Assembly (NCBI GenBank): GCA_932294295.1
Contig: OW028574.1
Coordinates: 14,084,215 to 14,148,214, forward strand
Source: Alitta virens
Lineage: Eukaryota; Annelida; Polychaeta; Phyllodocida; Nereididae
Direction of reading: 5' to 3'
DNA: 64,000 nucleotides
The translations under genes and the position numbers were made by a program. This document shows positions 38,202-45,873 of the stretch, one piece after another (within the stretch, counting starts at the first letter, position 1; every line of letters starts with the position of its first letter). The notes beneath the pieces were generated by a model, which saw nothing but the letters and a program-made list of their open reading frames with translations, had not been told where the DNA came from and did no database searches.

Positions 38202-38481
38202 TGATTACGATAGTTGGAAAAAGCATTACGCTGCAATGATTGATGGAAAAATTTTACCAAATCAAAAAATATTTGTGGTAAACGATTCAACTACTCAATC
38301 GGGCAAAGGTTTGCAAGTTGTAACTGCAGCCGCACAGAAAGATAACATGTCACGCTCTATCATTAACAAAGCTATAAAATCGAGTAAAAAGAAAAAATCG
38401 CCTCAGTCTAGATCTAAACACCGGAGCAAGAACACTAAAACTAGACAGACTAAGAAAAAGGTTGTAAGAAGGAGACGATAA
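38188..38481 (+). CDS. Basic core / membrane-active-like virion protein
   Basis: 97 residues. A short N-terminal domain contains DSWKKHYAAMIDG and QSGKGL, followed by a tail (about 55-97) of SKKKKSP, RSKHRSKN and VVRRRR, extremely rich in Lys, Arg and Ser. The position between penton and major capsid and the basic tail match the DNA-condensing or pX/pVI-like proteins of adintoviruses. The SGKG motif resembles the cleavage-site style of adenain-like proteases, but cleavage is inference. Only 1 nt separates its stop from the major capsid ATG. Confidence 0.65.
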   Translation: MSVINDYDSWKKHYAAMIDGKILPNQKIFVVNDSTTQSGKGLQVVTAAAQKDNMSRSIINKAIKSSKKKKSPQSRSKHRSKNTKTRQTKKKVVRRRR

Positions 38482-38482
38482 A

Positions 38483-39802
38483 ATGCAAGCTCACGATGAT
38501 TCTCTCAACCTTTTTTGCGTACAACCTACCAACAAAGCAATATCGCAATCTCAAATGATAGAACATCTTCCAATCTCACAACTATCCAGCGGATGTGTGG
38601 AATTTAGTGTAACTTCACAAAATTTTATCGACTTTTCCCGTTCACACATTCAACTTAGGTGTAAAATTGTTATAGGGGAGAATGATCCTATCAAATTTGT
38701 TGAATCATTGGAGAAATATGATGCTACCGGTGATGTAGCACCTACAAATTGTTTAATCGCATCAATGTTTCAGAAAGTTGACCTCAGTTTACAACATCAA
38801 TCGATATCTAATGATATCCCTACTTACTGCTATCCTTATAAATATATGCTGGATACTCTTTTAACGAGTAAAGTAGACGAACAACTGGGAATATTATTCA
38901 CCAAAGATCTAAGTACTGCGATAAATACTTGTAGTAATTTCAAGGCAGTAGCAGGAACTGATAATGCCGTTACGGATGGGAACCCTGCATTGAAAAAAAG
39001 AACAAAGTTTGTTAACCAGGGGCAAGAGTTTGTTATGACTGGATCTATTGGAGTGGATTTCATGAAACAGAAAAGGTTATTATTACACAACACCAACATT
39101 GGATTGAAATTTTGGCCTTCTACACCCGAATTTTCCTTGCTCTCTTCCGAATTAACACAAAAATTTAATATTAAAATATTGGATGCTAAGCTAGTGTTAT
39201 GTCATGTTACCTTAGACCCAGCAGTTGGTGTTGCTATCAGTGATGCCCTAAAACTTAAATCAGCTCAATATCCTTATATCAATTCAAAAATGCGAACTCA
39301 CACTATAGCTAAAGGTAGTCAAGTGGCTACGATTAATGATTTATTCGGAACCGAATGCCCAGAACAATTAATCGTTTGTATGGCTAAATCTGCAGCTGTC
39401 AGCGGTTCATTCCAACACAATCCATATTTTTTTAGTCACTTTAACATCAGTGAGATAGGATTGTATTTAAACAACATTTCTCTCCCAGCTAAACCACTTC
39501 AAGTTAAATTCGGTGATACAGCTTACCAATCTCATTATTTAGAGGCTTGGCAGAGACTTCACAGACTGAACCCAGACTCTATCATTTCTTTCGAAGATTT
39601 CCATAGAGGATACACAATATTCTGCTTCGATCTAGGGAATAGAGAAAATTTTGAAGAGTTGCTTCCAATTTCGCACACAGGAACAACCAAACTCGAACTT
39701 AGATTTTCAAAAGCTCTGGAAGACTCAATAGTAGTCTTTCTGTATGGGAAATTTAAAGGCTTGTTGAGTATCGATGCTGCACGAAACATTACTACACAAT
39801 GA
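38483..39802 (+). CDS. Major capsid protein (double jelly-roll type)
   Basis: 439 residues, the second largest product of the element. The N-terminal VEFSVTSQNFIDFSRSHI strand and the later PLQVKFGDT and SLLSSELTQKFNIKI blocks match the Polinton/adintovirus major capsid family. Position is also diagnostic: directly after the basic core protein and overlapping the protease start by 4 nt (ATGA). It would form the icosahedral shell of a virion. The frame is intact. The double jelly-roll fold is family knowledge, not something seen directly. Confidence 0.88.
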   Translation: MQAHDDSLNLFCVQPTNKAISQSQMIEHLPISQLSSGCVEFSVTSQNFIDFSRSHIQLRCKIVIGENDPIKFVESLEKYDATGDVAPTNCLIASMFQKVDLSLQHQSISNDIPTYCYPYKYMLDTLLTSKVDEQLGILFTKDLSTAINTCSNFKAVAGTDNAVTDGNPALKKRTKFVNQGQEFVMTGSIGVDFMKQKRLLLHNTNIGLKFWPSTPEFSLLSSELTQKFNIKILDAKLVLCHVTLDPAVGVAISDALKLKSAQYPYINSKMRTHTIAKGSQVATINDLFGTECPEQLIVCMAKSAAVSGSFQHNPYFFSHFNISEIGLYLNNISLPAKPLQVKFGDTAYQSHYLEAWQRLHRLNPDSIISFEDFHRGYTIFCFDLGNRENFEELLPISHTGTTKLELRFSKALEDSIVVFLYGKFKGLLSIDAARNITTQ

Positions 39803-40233
39803 ACACTTCGGAAATAACTAACATTTTACGTAGACACTATCCAGAGTTTGGTGGGGTTTACCCTGCTAACCATATTCATTTAATCAAAGATAACACTATA
39901 GCTATATTGAATACCGATGAAGCCAATAGTGCAGGCACTCATTGGGTTGCTGTATTTGTGAATAATCATACTTGCGAATTTTTTGATTCTTTGGGTGAAA
40001 ACCCGGAAAACTATCATTCTTATTGGCACAAGTTTTTAATTAAAAAGTGCGGTAGGTACGTATACAATGATATCGCTCTTCAAAACCTTAAATCCGATGA
40101 CTGCGGTAAATTTTGTATATTCTATACTATTTTGCGTAGTCAGGGAATAGAATTTTCTTCTATCGTTCGTTTGTTGAAAAATGTGAATCTTGATAGTTTT
40201 ATATATTCTCTAATGTATGAGAGCGTTATCTGA
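39799..40233 (+). CDS. Adenain-like cysteine protease (maturation protease)
   Basis: 144 residues with the catalytic set of the adenovirus protease/Ulp1 fold: H48 in GTHWVAVF, D63 in EFFDSLG, Q95 in IALQN (oxyanion hole) and C102 in DDCGKFC. The length is short compared with adenovirus protease but normal for Polintons. It would process capsid and core precursors during virion assembly. The ATG overlaps the major capsid stop by 4 nt (ATGA). An aataaa lies about 50 nt past the stop (about 40285). Confidence 0.95.
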   Translation: MNTSEITNILRRHYPEFGGVYPANHIHLIKDNTIAILNTDEANSAGTHWVAVFVNNHTCEFFDSLGENPENYHSYWHKFLIKKCGRYVYNDIALQNLKSDDCGKFCIFYTILRSQGIEFSSIVRLLKNVNLDSFIYSLMYESVI

Positions 40234-40317
40234 CCTCTGTCGCGGTATTAAGTTACCCATAAGTCAAAATAACGCACTGAAAAAATAAAACCGCAAAAAA
40301 AATTTCAATTTTCAAAA

Positions 40318-40501
40318 GTTATGATGTCACTGGCAGGATTGAGAAATCTGTAAACATCATGACACCAAAAAAATAAAATAAAAAAGTTATGATGTCACTG
40401 GCAGGATTGAGAAATCTGTAAACATCATAACACCAAAAAAAATAAAATAAAAAAAGTTATGATGTCACTGGCAGGATTGAGAAATCTGTAAACATCATAA
40501 C
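40318..40501. repeat. Three tandem hairpin repeats (68-70 bp period)
   Basis: Three near-identical units begin at 40318, 40386 and 40456. Each holds gttatgatgt and its exact reverse complement acatcataac about 26 nt apart; unit 1 has one mismatch in the second arm. Units are separated by A-rich linkers with aataaa. They lie between the protease gene (plus) and the RING gene (minus), in the convergent 3' zone. Possible roles are 3'-end formation, RNA structure or replication control. Confidence 0.9.
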
Positions 40502-40629
40502 ACCAAAAAATAATATTTAGGACTAGTGACACTGTACTTTGGGGAACCTCCACGTGGTCAGTGTTGGATACAACTGTTTATCACTTTTTAAAAAGTAATA
40601 AATAGTTGGAACTAATACCCCAAAACTAG

Positions 40630-41244
40630 TTAAAATCTCGAAAATTCATCAGCTTCCCACTCAACACTCTCCAATCTACCATTAACAATTCTAACCATTG
40701 CATCAGAGATGGTTTGAAATGAGACTCTGCTGTAATCCACCACCATCTCATCAATTGATGAGTCATAATAAATTGAAGGTCCTACCTGAAAGTCTTCCGT
40801 TTCAAAAATATCCTGTGGTGATCCAACACTTACCTGAGGATCTCCACCCTCCCCAGCTTCCAGCTGATCCACCTCTAATACCACCATTTCCCTCTCAATT
40901 CCTATCTCCGAATTCTCCTCAGCTTCCAGCATTGAATTCTCCTCCGAATTCTCCTCCGAATTCTCCTCCGAATTCTCCTCCGCTTCCAGCATTGGATTCT
41001 CCTCCGCTTCCAGCATTGGATTCTCCTGCGCTTCCAGCATTGGATTCTCCTCCAAATTCTCATGTAAAAATTTGCTTAATTCTTCAAAAAGCCACTCTTT
41101 ACGACAGTGTGGACATTTCAAAGCACCATAAATGACGAAATCGAAATTATTAATGTATGCTGAACAACATGAGTGGTGAATTATGGCATTACAGCAGAAC
41201 AATTGCTTACCACCATCTACCAAACATATTACACACACATCCAT
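40630..41244 (-). CDS. RING-finger protein with acidic repeat tail
   Basis: 204 residues. A RING-like N-terminus has C4-x2-C7, C17/C18, H23/H24, C26/C27 and C44-x2-C47 (CPHC), the cross-brace pattern of E3 ubiquitin ligases. It is followed by a helix (residues 48-60) and an array of EENPMLEAEENSE-type units (about 65-110), strongly acidic. The last 90 residues are also acidic and unrecognised. Viral RING proteins often degrade host defence or cell-death proteins, so a counter-defence role is plausible but inferred. It is the first gene of the accessory module. Repeat units are built from 9- and 24-bp DNA repeats, so copy number may drift. Confidence 0.8.
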   Translation of the reverse strand: MDVCVICLVDGGKQLFCCNAIIHHSCCSAYINNFDFVIYGALKCPHCRKEWLFEELSKFLHENLEENPMLEAQENPMLEAEENPMLEAEENSEENSEENSEENSMLEAEENSEIGIEREMVVLEVDQLEAGEGGDPQVSVGSPQDIFETEDFQVGPSIYYDSSIDEMVVDYSRVSFQTISDAMVRIVNGRLESVEWEADEFSRF

Positions 41245-41989
41245 GTTAGTGATCTCTTTCCTGTAGTGGACTAATCACAACTGAAGTGAAATTTGAAAAA
41301 ATCCCTAGTTTGCATAATTTAAAAAAATGCAGTGATGTGTGCATGTGTGCAATGGGGTATGGATCAATAAATTGAACCAAAACCCTTTCATTTCCTAAAA
41401 TATAACCCATGTGGGTGCATTACATTCATTAAGTGCATTCAAAAAATTGCTGAGGATATAACCCATGTGGGTGCATTACATTCATTAAGTGCATTCAAAA
41501 AATTGCTGAGGTGAGGAGATACAGCTATTATGTTTAAACAGTAAACTTTGAAAGAGTTTTTTCAGATTAAAAGTTTGATAGGCATCCATTGAGGCTATAA
41601 ACCTATTACCCAACTCCTTTATCCCAAATCACAGTTTGGTCTAGGTTTGGTATGCCACCATAGCATAATTGACCTTATCCCAGATTAGATGTAAGACTGA
41701 TAGGGCTGACAGCTGTTTGGTGTCTGTAGGTTCAAACTCATTAAGGATTAAGGTATCTTGTCTTATCATTTCATATTGCTCCAATCCCACCTACTGTGTA
41801 ATCACTCTAATGATCAAGGATGTATTGATCCTAGAAGGAGGTCTTTGTTGTGTTCATTAATCAGAAGCATAATGTGCTTTGATGTAGAGTTAATTTATCT
41901 TTATTACTATTAATTAGTGATATGACTGAAGAATTCACTGCTAAATCCAAGTTCCACCCCATTCTCTAGTTTTCATTGGAGAGGAGCAC
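41245..41989. other. Spacer between RING gene and membrane glycoprotein gene
   Basis: No gene. It contains a perfect tandem duplication of a 56-bp unit (41401-41511). The promoters of the divergent RING gene and of the plus-strand membrane gene should lie here, but no convincing TATA box is visible. Confidence 0.5.
41401..41511. repeat. Perfect 56-bp tandem duplication
   Basis: tataacccatgtgggtgcat... is repeated exactly once more from 41457. Each copy contains the palindromic cccatgtggg. Confidence 0.95.
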
Positions 41990-42647
41990 ATGATTTTTTT
42001 CACTATGTTTGGATTGTTTGAATTGTTATTGTTTTTTGGTTCGTTTGAGTTTGTCCAAACTCAGGTTTTGTGTTTGGAGGGGAATTACTGTATCTGTGAA
42101 GATGCAGTAATGAAGTGTGATAATGTTGTGCCCTTTCTACCTCTGGAAGGAAGGACTGAAACTGTGTTGGTTGCACACTTTAGTAATGTGCAAGATGGGT
42201 ATGGAGTCAAGACTTCGAATTTGGAAGGATATCTGCATGTGGAACTTTATGGTGTGTGTGGTATCTCTCGGCTGAGGAAGTGGAGTTATGGGTGTAATGA
42301 CGAATCCGGTGTTGGAACAACTGTTGTTATGGATGATGTGGATGATGTGGCTGAAGACAAAACGGATGATGATGATGATGATGATGATGATGAAATGTTT
42401 GATGTGGAGGTTGAAGGGTGGTTCGGATTTTTCTCTGTGTCTTTGGCTGGATTGTTGACGTTGAATGTAAGCGTTATGTGCGGTTTGCTGAAGACATGGA
42501 GAAGAATCAACCAATTCAGAAGACAAGCTCCACCACCACCCTGTTCCGTTTCCATGATATTATGGCTACAGAAAATCATACACCGGGTGATAATGTTCAT
42601 GTGCCGCTGTCAAGCTTGCAAGAGAAGGGCTCCCCCTTCTCTAGAAA
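41990..42647 (+). CDS. Membrane glycoprotein-like protein, exon 1
   Basis: 219 codons plus one base. It has a hydrophobic signal-like N-terminus (residues 1-24), then a Cys-rich segment (C28, C34, C36, C43, C90, C102) with LEGNYCICEDAVMKC, resembling a small disulfide-bonded cap. An Asp run (about 126-134), a membrane span (about 144-168) and a second hydrophobic stretch (188-206) with CRCQAC follow. A consensus donor (gaaa|gtaagt) at 42648 pairs with an acceptor at 43201-43202 and keeps the frame (658 + 206 = 864 nt, divisible by 3). If unspliced the frame stops after 223 residues. Surface placement and possible receptor role are inference; the family is not recognised. Confidence 0.7.
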
Positions 42648-43202
42648 GTAAGTCTTTTTAAATTTAAATTTTTATTATTAACCGAACGTTTATGCGTCTT
42701 ACTGTATAGCACTACCCACGCGTTAATGTTTACATTATTAGATCTAAAAAAAGCATCGCTTCGCGCATGCGCGATGCGGTATCTTGCAGCTTCTATTTTC
42801 CCCCGTAGTAAAAAGAGTGGCGCTGCTGACGCTGCTGACACTGCTGGCGCTGCTGGCTCCGCTGGCTCCGCTGGCGCTGCTGGGGAGATCCTAAAAATGA
42901 CGTCACCCGGGAGGGAATACCCTTGACGCTGCGCGCTACAACGCATGCGCGATGCGGTATCTTGAAGCTTCTATTATCCTCCGCAACGTAAAGAGTGGCG
43001 CTGTTGACGCTGCTGGCGCTGCTGGCGCTGCTGGCGCTGCTGGCGCTGCTGGCGCTGCTGGCTCCGCTGGGGAGATCCTAAAAATGACGTCATACCAGCG
43101 GGGAATATCCCAGCAGGGAATCCTCGGATCGTTGTAAAGAGTAAATTAGTTTTAATAATAGGGGAAAAATGCTGATATTAAGTTTATTATTTTTTATTTC
43201 AG
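42648..43202 (+). other. Putative intron with duplicated promoter-like block
   Basis: gtaagt...tttttatttcag boundaries. Inside are two copies of a roughly 165-bp block at a 178-bp period (42765 and 42943). Each has gcatgcgcgatgcggtatcttg, a gctgctggc array and a perfect CRE palindrome TGACGTCA (42898-42905 and 43085-43092). A perfect NRF1-type palindrome cgcgcatgcgcg lies at 42762-42773. The block could act as an internal promoter or enhancer. Short open frames in it are Ala/Gly repeats, not convincing genes. Confidence 0.6.
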
Positions 43203-43408
43203 TTCCACGCGGATTGAGACTCCCGAGAACCCTGCAGGACTTGGTGGGTGCGCCATCCCCGTCTCCTACAGTGAGTGGCCCGGTGACGAGGTCCATGACA
43301 GCCGCTGCTGCTGCTGCTGCCGCTACCGCTGCCACCACCGCTGCCGCCGCAGCCGCCGCTGCTGAGACGCCTCGTGGTCGCCCCCAAGATGTAGAGAGCG
43401 GGCTTTAA
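43203..43408 (+). CDS. Membrane glycoprotein-like protein, exon 2
   Basis: Adds 68 residues in frame to exon 1 at 41990-42647. The segment starts PRGLRLPRTLQDLVG, then a Ser/Pro stretch, TRSMT and a long Ala run encoded by gctgcc repeats, ending PRGRPQDVESGL. Topology places it in the cytoplasm if exon 1 is a type I protein. The Ala run is low complexity and likely variable. Without RNA data the exon is supported by splice-site quality and exact phase match. Confidence 0.6.
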
Positions 43409-44068
43409 TTATTATATATTAAAGATGATTGAATGATATTATGACTTGATTTTTTTTTTTTCAAAAGACACTCTGCCAGTTTGTTATGAAAAAAATGTTA
43501 GCCGTGAACAGCTATTAAACACTTCTCTCACATTCGCCCAACATCACGGGAAGATCGCAGAGCACGGTTGAGCATAATTTGGAATATAGACAGTTGAAAT
43601 CTGTCCTTTTTTTTAAATTTTTTTAATTTTTAAATTTTTTTGTGACTCGTTTTCTCTCCCTCTTTATGATGTGGATGGTTAAATCTAACCCGGGTCGGAT
43701 TTTTCCCTTCCACAGTGGGTGAATATGAAATGAAGCGTATTGTACACAATTAAGCGACTCAGCCATTTATGAGTGGTGCTGTCACACCGAGATGGCGGAG
43801 ATTTAGATCCTTCAACCATCTCCTTACGAAAGGAAGTTGACACCGAGTCACATTTTTTAATACAAATCGAGCCAAATATATATATATATATATTTCAGTA
43901 GCCAAGCTAAAAGCTACAAGCTAAAAGCTACAAGCTAAAAGCTACAAGCTAAAAGCTACAAGCTAAAAGCTACAAACTAAAAGCTACAAACTAAAAGCTA
44001 CAAGCTAAAAGCTACAAGCTAAAAGCTACAAGCTAAAAGCTACAAGCTAAAAGCTACAAGCTAGCTAG
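43409..44068. other. Spacer with minisatellite in accessory module
   Basis: No gene. It contains A/T-rich sequence, a (TA)n tract (about 43877-43893) and a 14-bp minisatellite (43904-44068). The 3' end of the spliced membrane gene and of the convergent CARD operon should fall here. Confidence 0.55.
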
Positions 44069-44070
44069 CT
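43904..44070. repeat. 14-bp minisatellite (aagctaaaagctac)n
   Basis: About 11 copies of a 14-bp unit with agct palindromes, ending in agctagctagctagc. Confidence 0.95.
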
Positions 44071-44401
44071 AGCCTATTCTTAAATACATCTGTTTCAAGA
44101 GTCTGTATTTATCAGACATTTGCATAATCCAACAAGAATTTGGATTAGTTTGAATAGTAGTGGAAGCATAATTTTGAATGTTACACTCCAAAATATTGAG
44201 TCTATGGGTTTGGATGAAATTATGACATTGACAGAGATTGGTTTGGTGGTTATTGGATTCGGTATGACTTAATACCGAGTTCAGAATGCAAACAAAAAGA
44301 TTCACAAGGATTTTTGGATTAGGTTTTGTCTCAAATAATTCTTCATTTAACAAAGCAATGTTCCAATCCAAATCATCACTCGTAGTACTCATAGTACTCA
44401 T
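44069..44401 (-). CDS. Unknown 110-residue protein downstream of the CARD gene
   Basis: I do not recognise it. It starts MSTMSTTSDDLDW, followed by a Leu/Ile/Asn-rich middle (LVNLFVCILNSVLSH) that could be helical, and a Cys-containing C-terminus. Its ATG (44401-44399) overlaps the CARD stop (TGA 44400-44398) in the classic ATGA arrangement. That suggests coupled translation or a shared transcript, and makes a chance frame less likely. It might work with the CARD protein. Codon use is AT-rich like its neighbours. Confidence 0.5.
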   Translation of the reverse strand: MSTMSTTSDDLDWNIALLNEELFETKPNPKILVNLFVCILNSVLSHTESNNHQTNLCQCHNFIQTHRLNILECNIQNYASTTIQTNPNSCWIMQMSDKYRLLKQMYLRIG

Positions 44402-44694
44402 ATCGATACTTTTGTGAATTCGTCTTCGAGATTGGTTAAGAGATTAGCTAGATCGGTTCTTTTTGTTTCCTTCAATGCGTTAAGGAAGGATGCGAATGCA
44501 GCGGGTCCTCGCATCTGTAGCAGAAATAAAAGGGAGTAATTTCGTTTCGATGGTGCTTCTTCTAATATTTCAGTTACCATTTGCTGATTGAGAATTCCGT
44601 CTTGATAAAGAAATGAAAGCACTTCTGTACAAGGTACTTCTCTAACCAAAACTACAAAGTTCCTACGCAAAGCATCACGATCGCATCTGAGCAT
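44398..44694 (-). CDS. CARD (caspase recruitment domain) protein
   Basis: 98 residues that are nearly all one death-fold domain (about 5-85). The signature is that of CARDs: an opening helix DALRRNFVVLV, then EVLSFLYQDGILNQ, a short EAPSKRNYSLLFLL helix, RGPAAFASFLNALKET and a closing Leu-rich helix. The order and the LYQ-x-GIL and RGP-x-AF-x-x-FL motifs match the caspase-2/RAIDD-like CARD branch. A stand-alone CARD could act as a decoy, blocking host apoptosome or inflammasome-type assembly by CARD-CARD binding, as other viral death-fold decoys do; this role is inference. No caspase domain is present. A capture from a host gene is likely. Confidence 0.88.
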   Translation of the reverse strand: MLRCDRDALRRNFVVLVREVPCTEVLSFLYQDGILNQQMVTEILEEAPSKRNYSLLFLLQMRGPAAFASFLNALKETKRTDLANLLTNLEDEFTKVSI

Positions 44695-45416
44695 TTTGAG
44701 GAAATGTTTCGAACTAAAAATATTTTATTTAGATAGAGCGCGTGGGGTCGCGCTTGAGCAGGTTTGGGCACGCGCGCTCACGTGCGGTCACGCTTGAGCA
44801 CGCTTAGGCACGCTTTTGGGTGCGCGCGCACGCTTGGACACGTGCGTCGAATGTGGACGCTAAATAATAACAAAAATGAGTCTTTTCAACCGTGCGTCGA
44901 ATGCAGGCTTTAAAATTCCTGCTAAATAACACCAAAAATGAGTCTTTTCAACTGTGCGTCGAATGCGGGAACTAAAATCCCTGCTAAATAATACCAAAAA
45001 AAAATGAGTAATTGTCTTTTTCAACCGTATGTTCAACTCTGTATTCAACCATCCAGGTAAACCAACCATGCAGTAAACCAACCATAAATTGTTTTATGCA
45101 CCTGTTTAAAATCGTAGCTTCTGGGGTTTCCCCCTGATAGGGTTTCTGTTAACCCTCCTAGTCGTGGTTTCATTGCAATTTACTCTAAGTCAACTTTCGT
45201 AGCTTCTGAATATATGGATGGGGTTTAATTGGGTGTGAAACAATCGTGGTATCATTGCATTAAGATGAACTCGCGTATAGTTAAGCGTACTTTAAACAAT
45301 AAACTTTGAAGTTGAGTAGTGTCACCTGGAAATGGAATATAAGGTCCAGAATTTTTTCTAAATAGCATCACAATCTTCATAGACAGCAATAAGCATTTAC
45401 AGAACCACACTCTGAG
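44695..45416. other. Spacer with GC-rich block and imperfect tandem repeats
   Basis: No convincing gene. 44741-44845 is unusually GC-rich with cacgtg E-boxes and repeated cacgcttgagcacgc motifs, just upstream of the minus-strand CARD gene, so it may be its promoter. A TAAATAAAA-like element lies at about 44721-44733. 44841-45030 holds three imperfect 50-60-bp repeats (cgtgcgtcgaatg...aaaaatgagtctttt). A tataag element at 45338-45343 could serve the next plus-strand gene. Confidence 0.55.
44841..45030. repeat. Three imperfect 50-60-bp tandem repeats
   Basis: Each unit has a gtgcgtcgaatg block, a cctgctaaataa block and an a-run with aaaaatgagtctttt. Confidence 0.8.
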
Positions 45417-45518
45417 ATGAATTCTACTTGCAACTGCCCAGCAACTGATGTTAAACTTTTATACCTGGGGTATGCAATACTGGCAGGGATCATGCTAGTA
45501 TTAAGCATTCAACTATTC
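45417..45518 (+). CDS. Small spliced membrane protein, exon 1
   Basis: 34 codons with N-terminal Cys residues (STCNCPATD) and one strong membrane span (about residues 14-34, LLYLGYAILAGIMLVLS). It ends in phase 0 at a strong donor (ttc|gtaagt). Unspliced, it stops four codons later. Together with the exons at 45685-45770 and 45874-46150 it gives an uninterrupted frame of 154 residues (102 + 86 + 277 nt). A tataag element lies 75 bp upstream. The family is not recognised. Confidence 0.65.
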
Positions 45519-45684
45519 GTAAGTGGAATTTAAACAATAATTCACCTCTCTAATTTTATGAATTTATATATAAATAGTTATGTTATAACGAATTAGTGGA
45601 ATTTAACGGTGATATAAATTTATAGATAACTCGAATATCATTGCAATTTACGGTTTTATAATGATATTTTTTCCTAATTTTTAG

Positions 45685-45770
45685 GGTGCAGCCAGGACAA
45701 AGAAAATTGTTCACTTTTGCGCTGAGAGGTTGTCAGCATTTACTCAAAATGCATCGACGGAAACGGAGCA
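45685..45770 (+). CDS. Small spliced membrane protein, exon 2
   Basis: 86 nt between acceptor ttttttcctaatttttag and donor gca|gtaagttt. It encodes GAARTKKIVHFCAERLSAF and a Thr/Glu stretch. The basic start just after the exon 1 membrane span fits the positive-inside rule, putting this part in the cytoplasm. Phase matches both neighbours. Confidence 0.6.
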
Positions 45771-45873
45771 GTAAGTTTATTTTCACAAGTATTCTGGATA
45801 ATTCTGTGTGTATTTATAACTATTACTCAATCATATAGAAAAATATCTCAAAAATAATCCTTTTTCTTTTCAG

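Noticed and set aside
40318..40501. CRISPR-like array
   Set aside because: Repeat units include the would-be spacers, which are identical; the host is eukaryotic and there are no cas genes.
40698..41135. 145-codon Pro/Ser-rich plus-strand frame
   Set aside because: Antisense shadow of the acidic repeat tail of the RING gene.
42726..43137. Two Ala/Gly-rich open frames between the glycoprotein exons
   Set aside because: They are translations of duplicated gctgctggc repeats inside the putative intron, with no coding signature apart from the repeat.
44860..45081. 73-codon minus-strand frame
   Set aside because: It is the translation of an imperfect 50-60-bp tandem repeat, not a gene.
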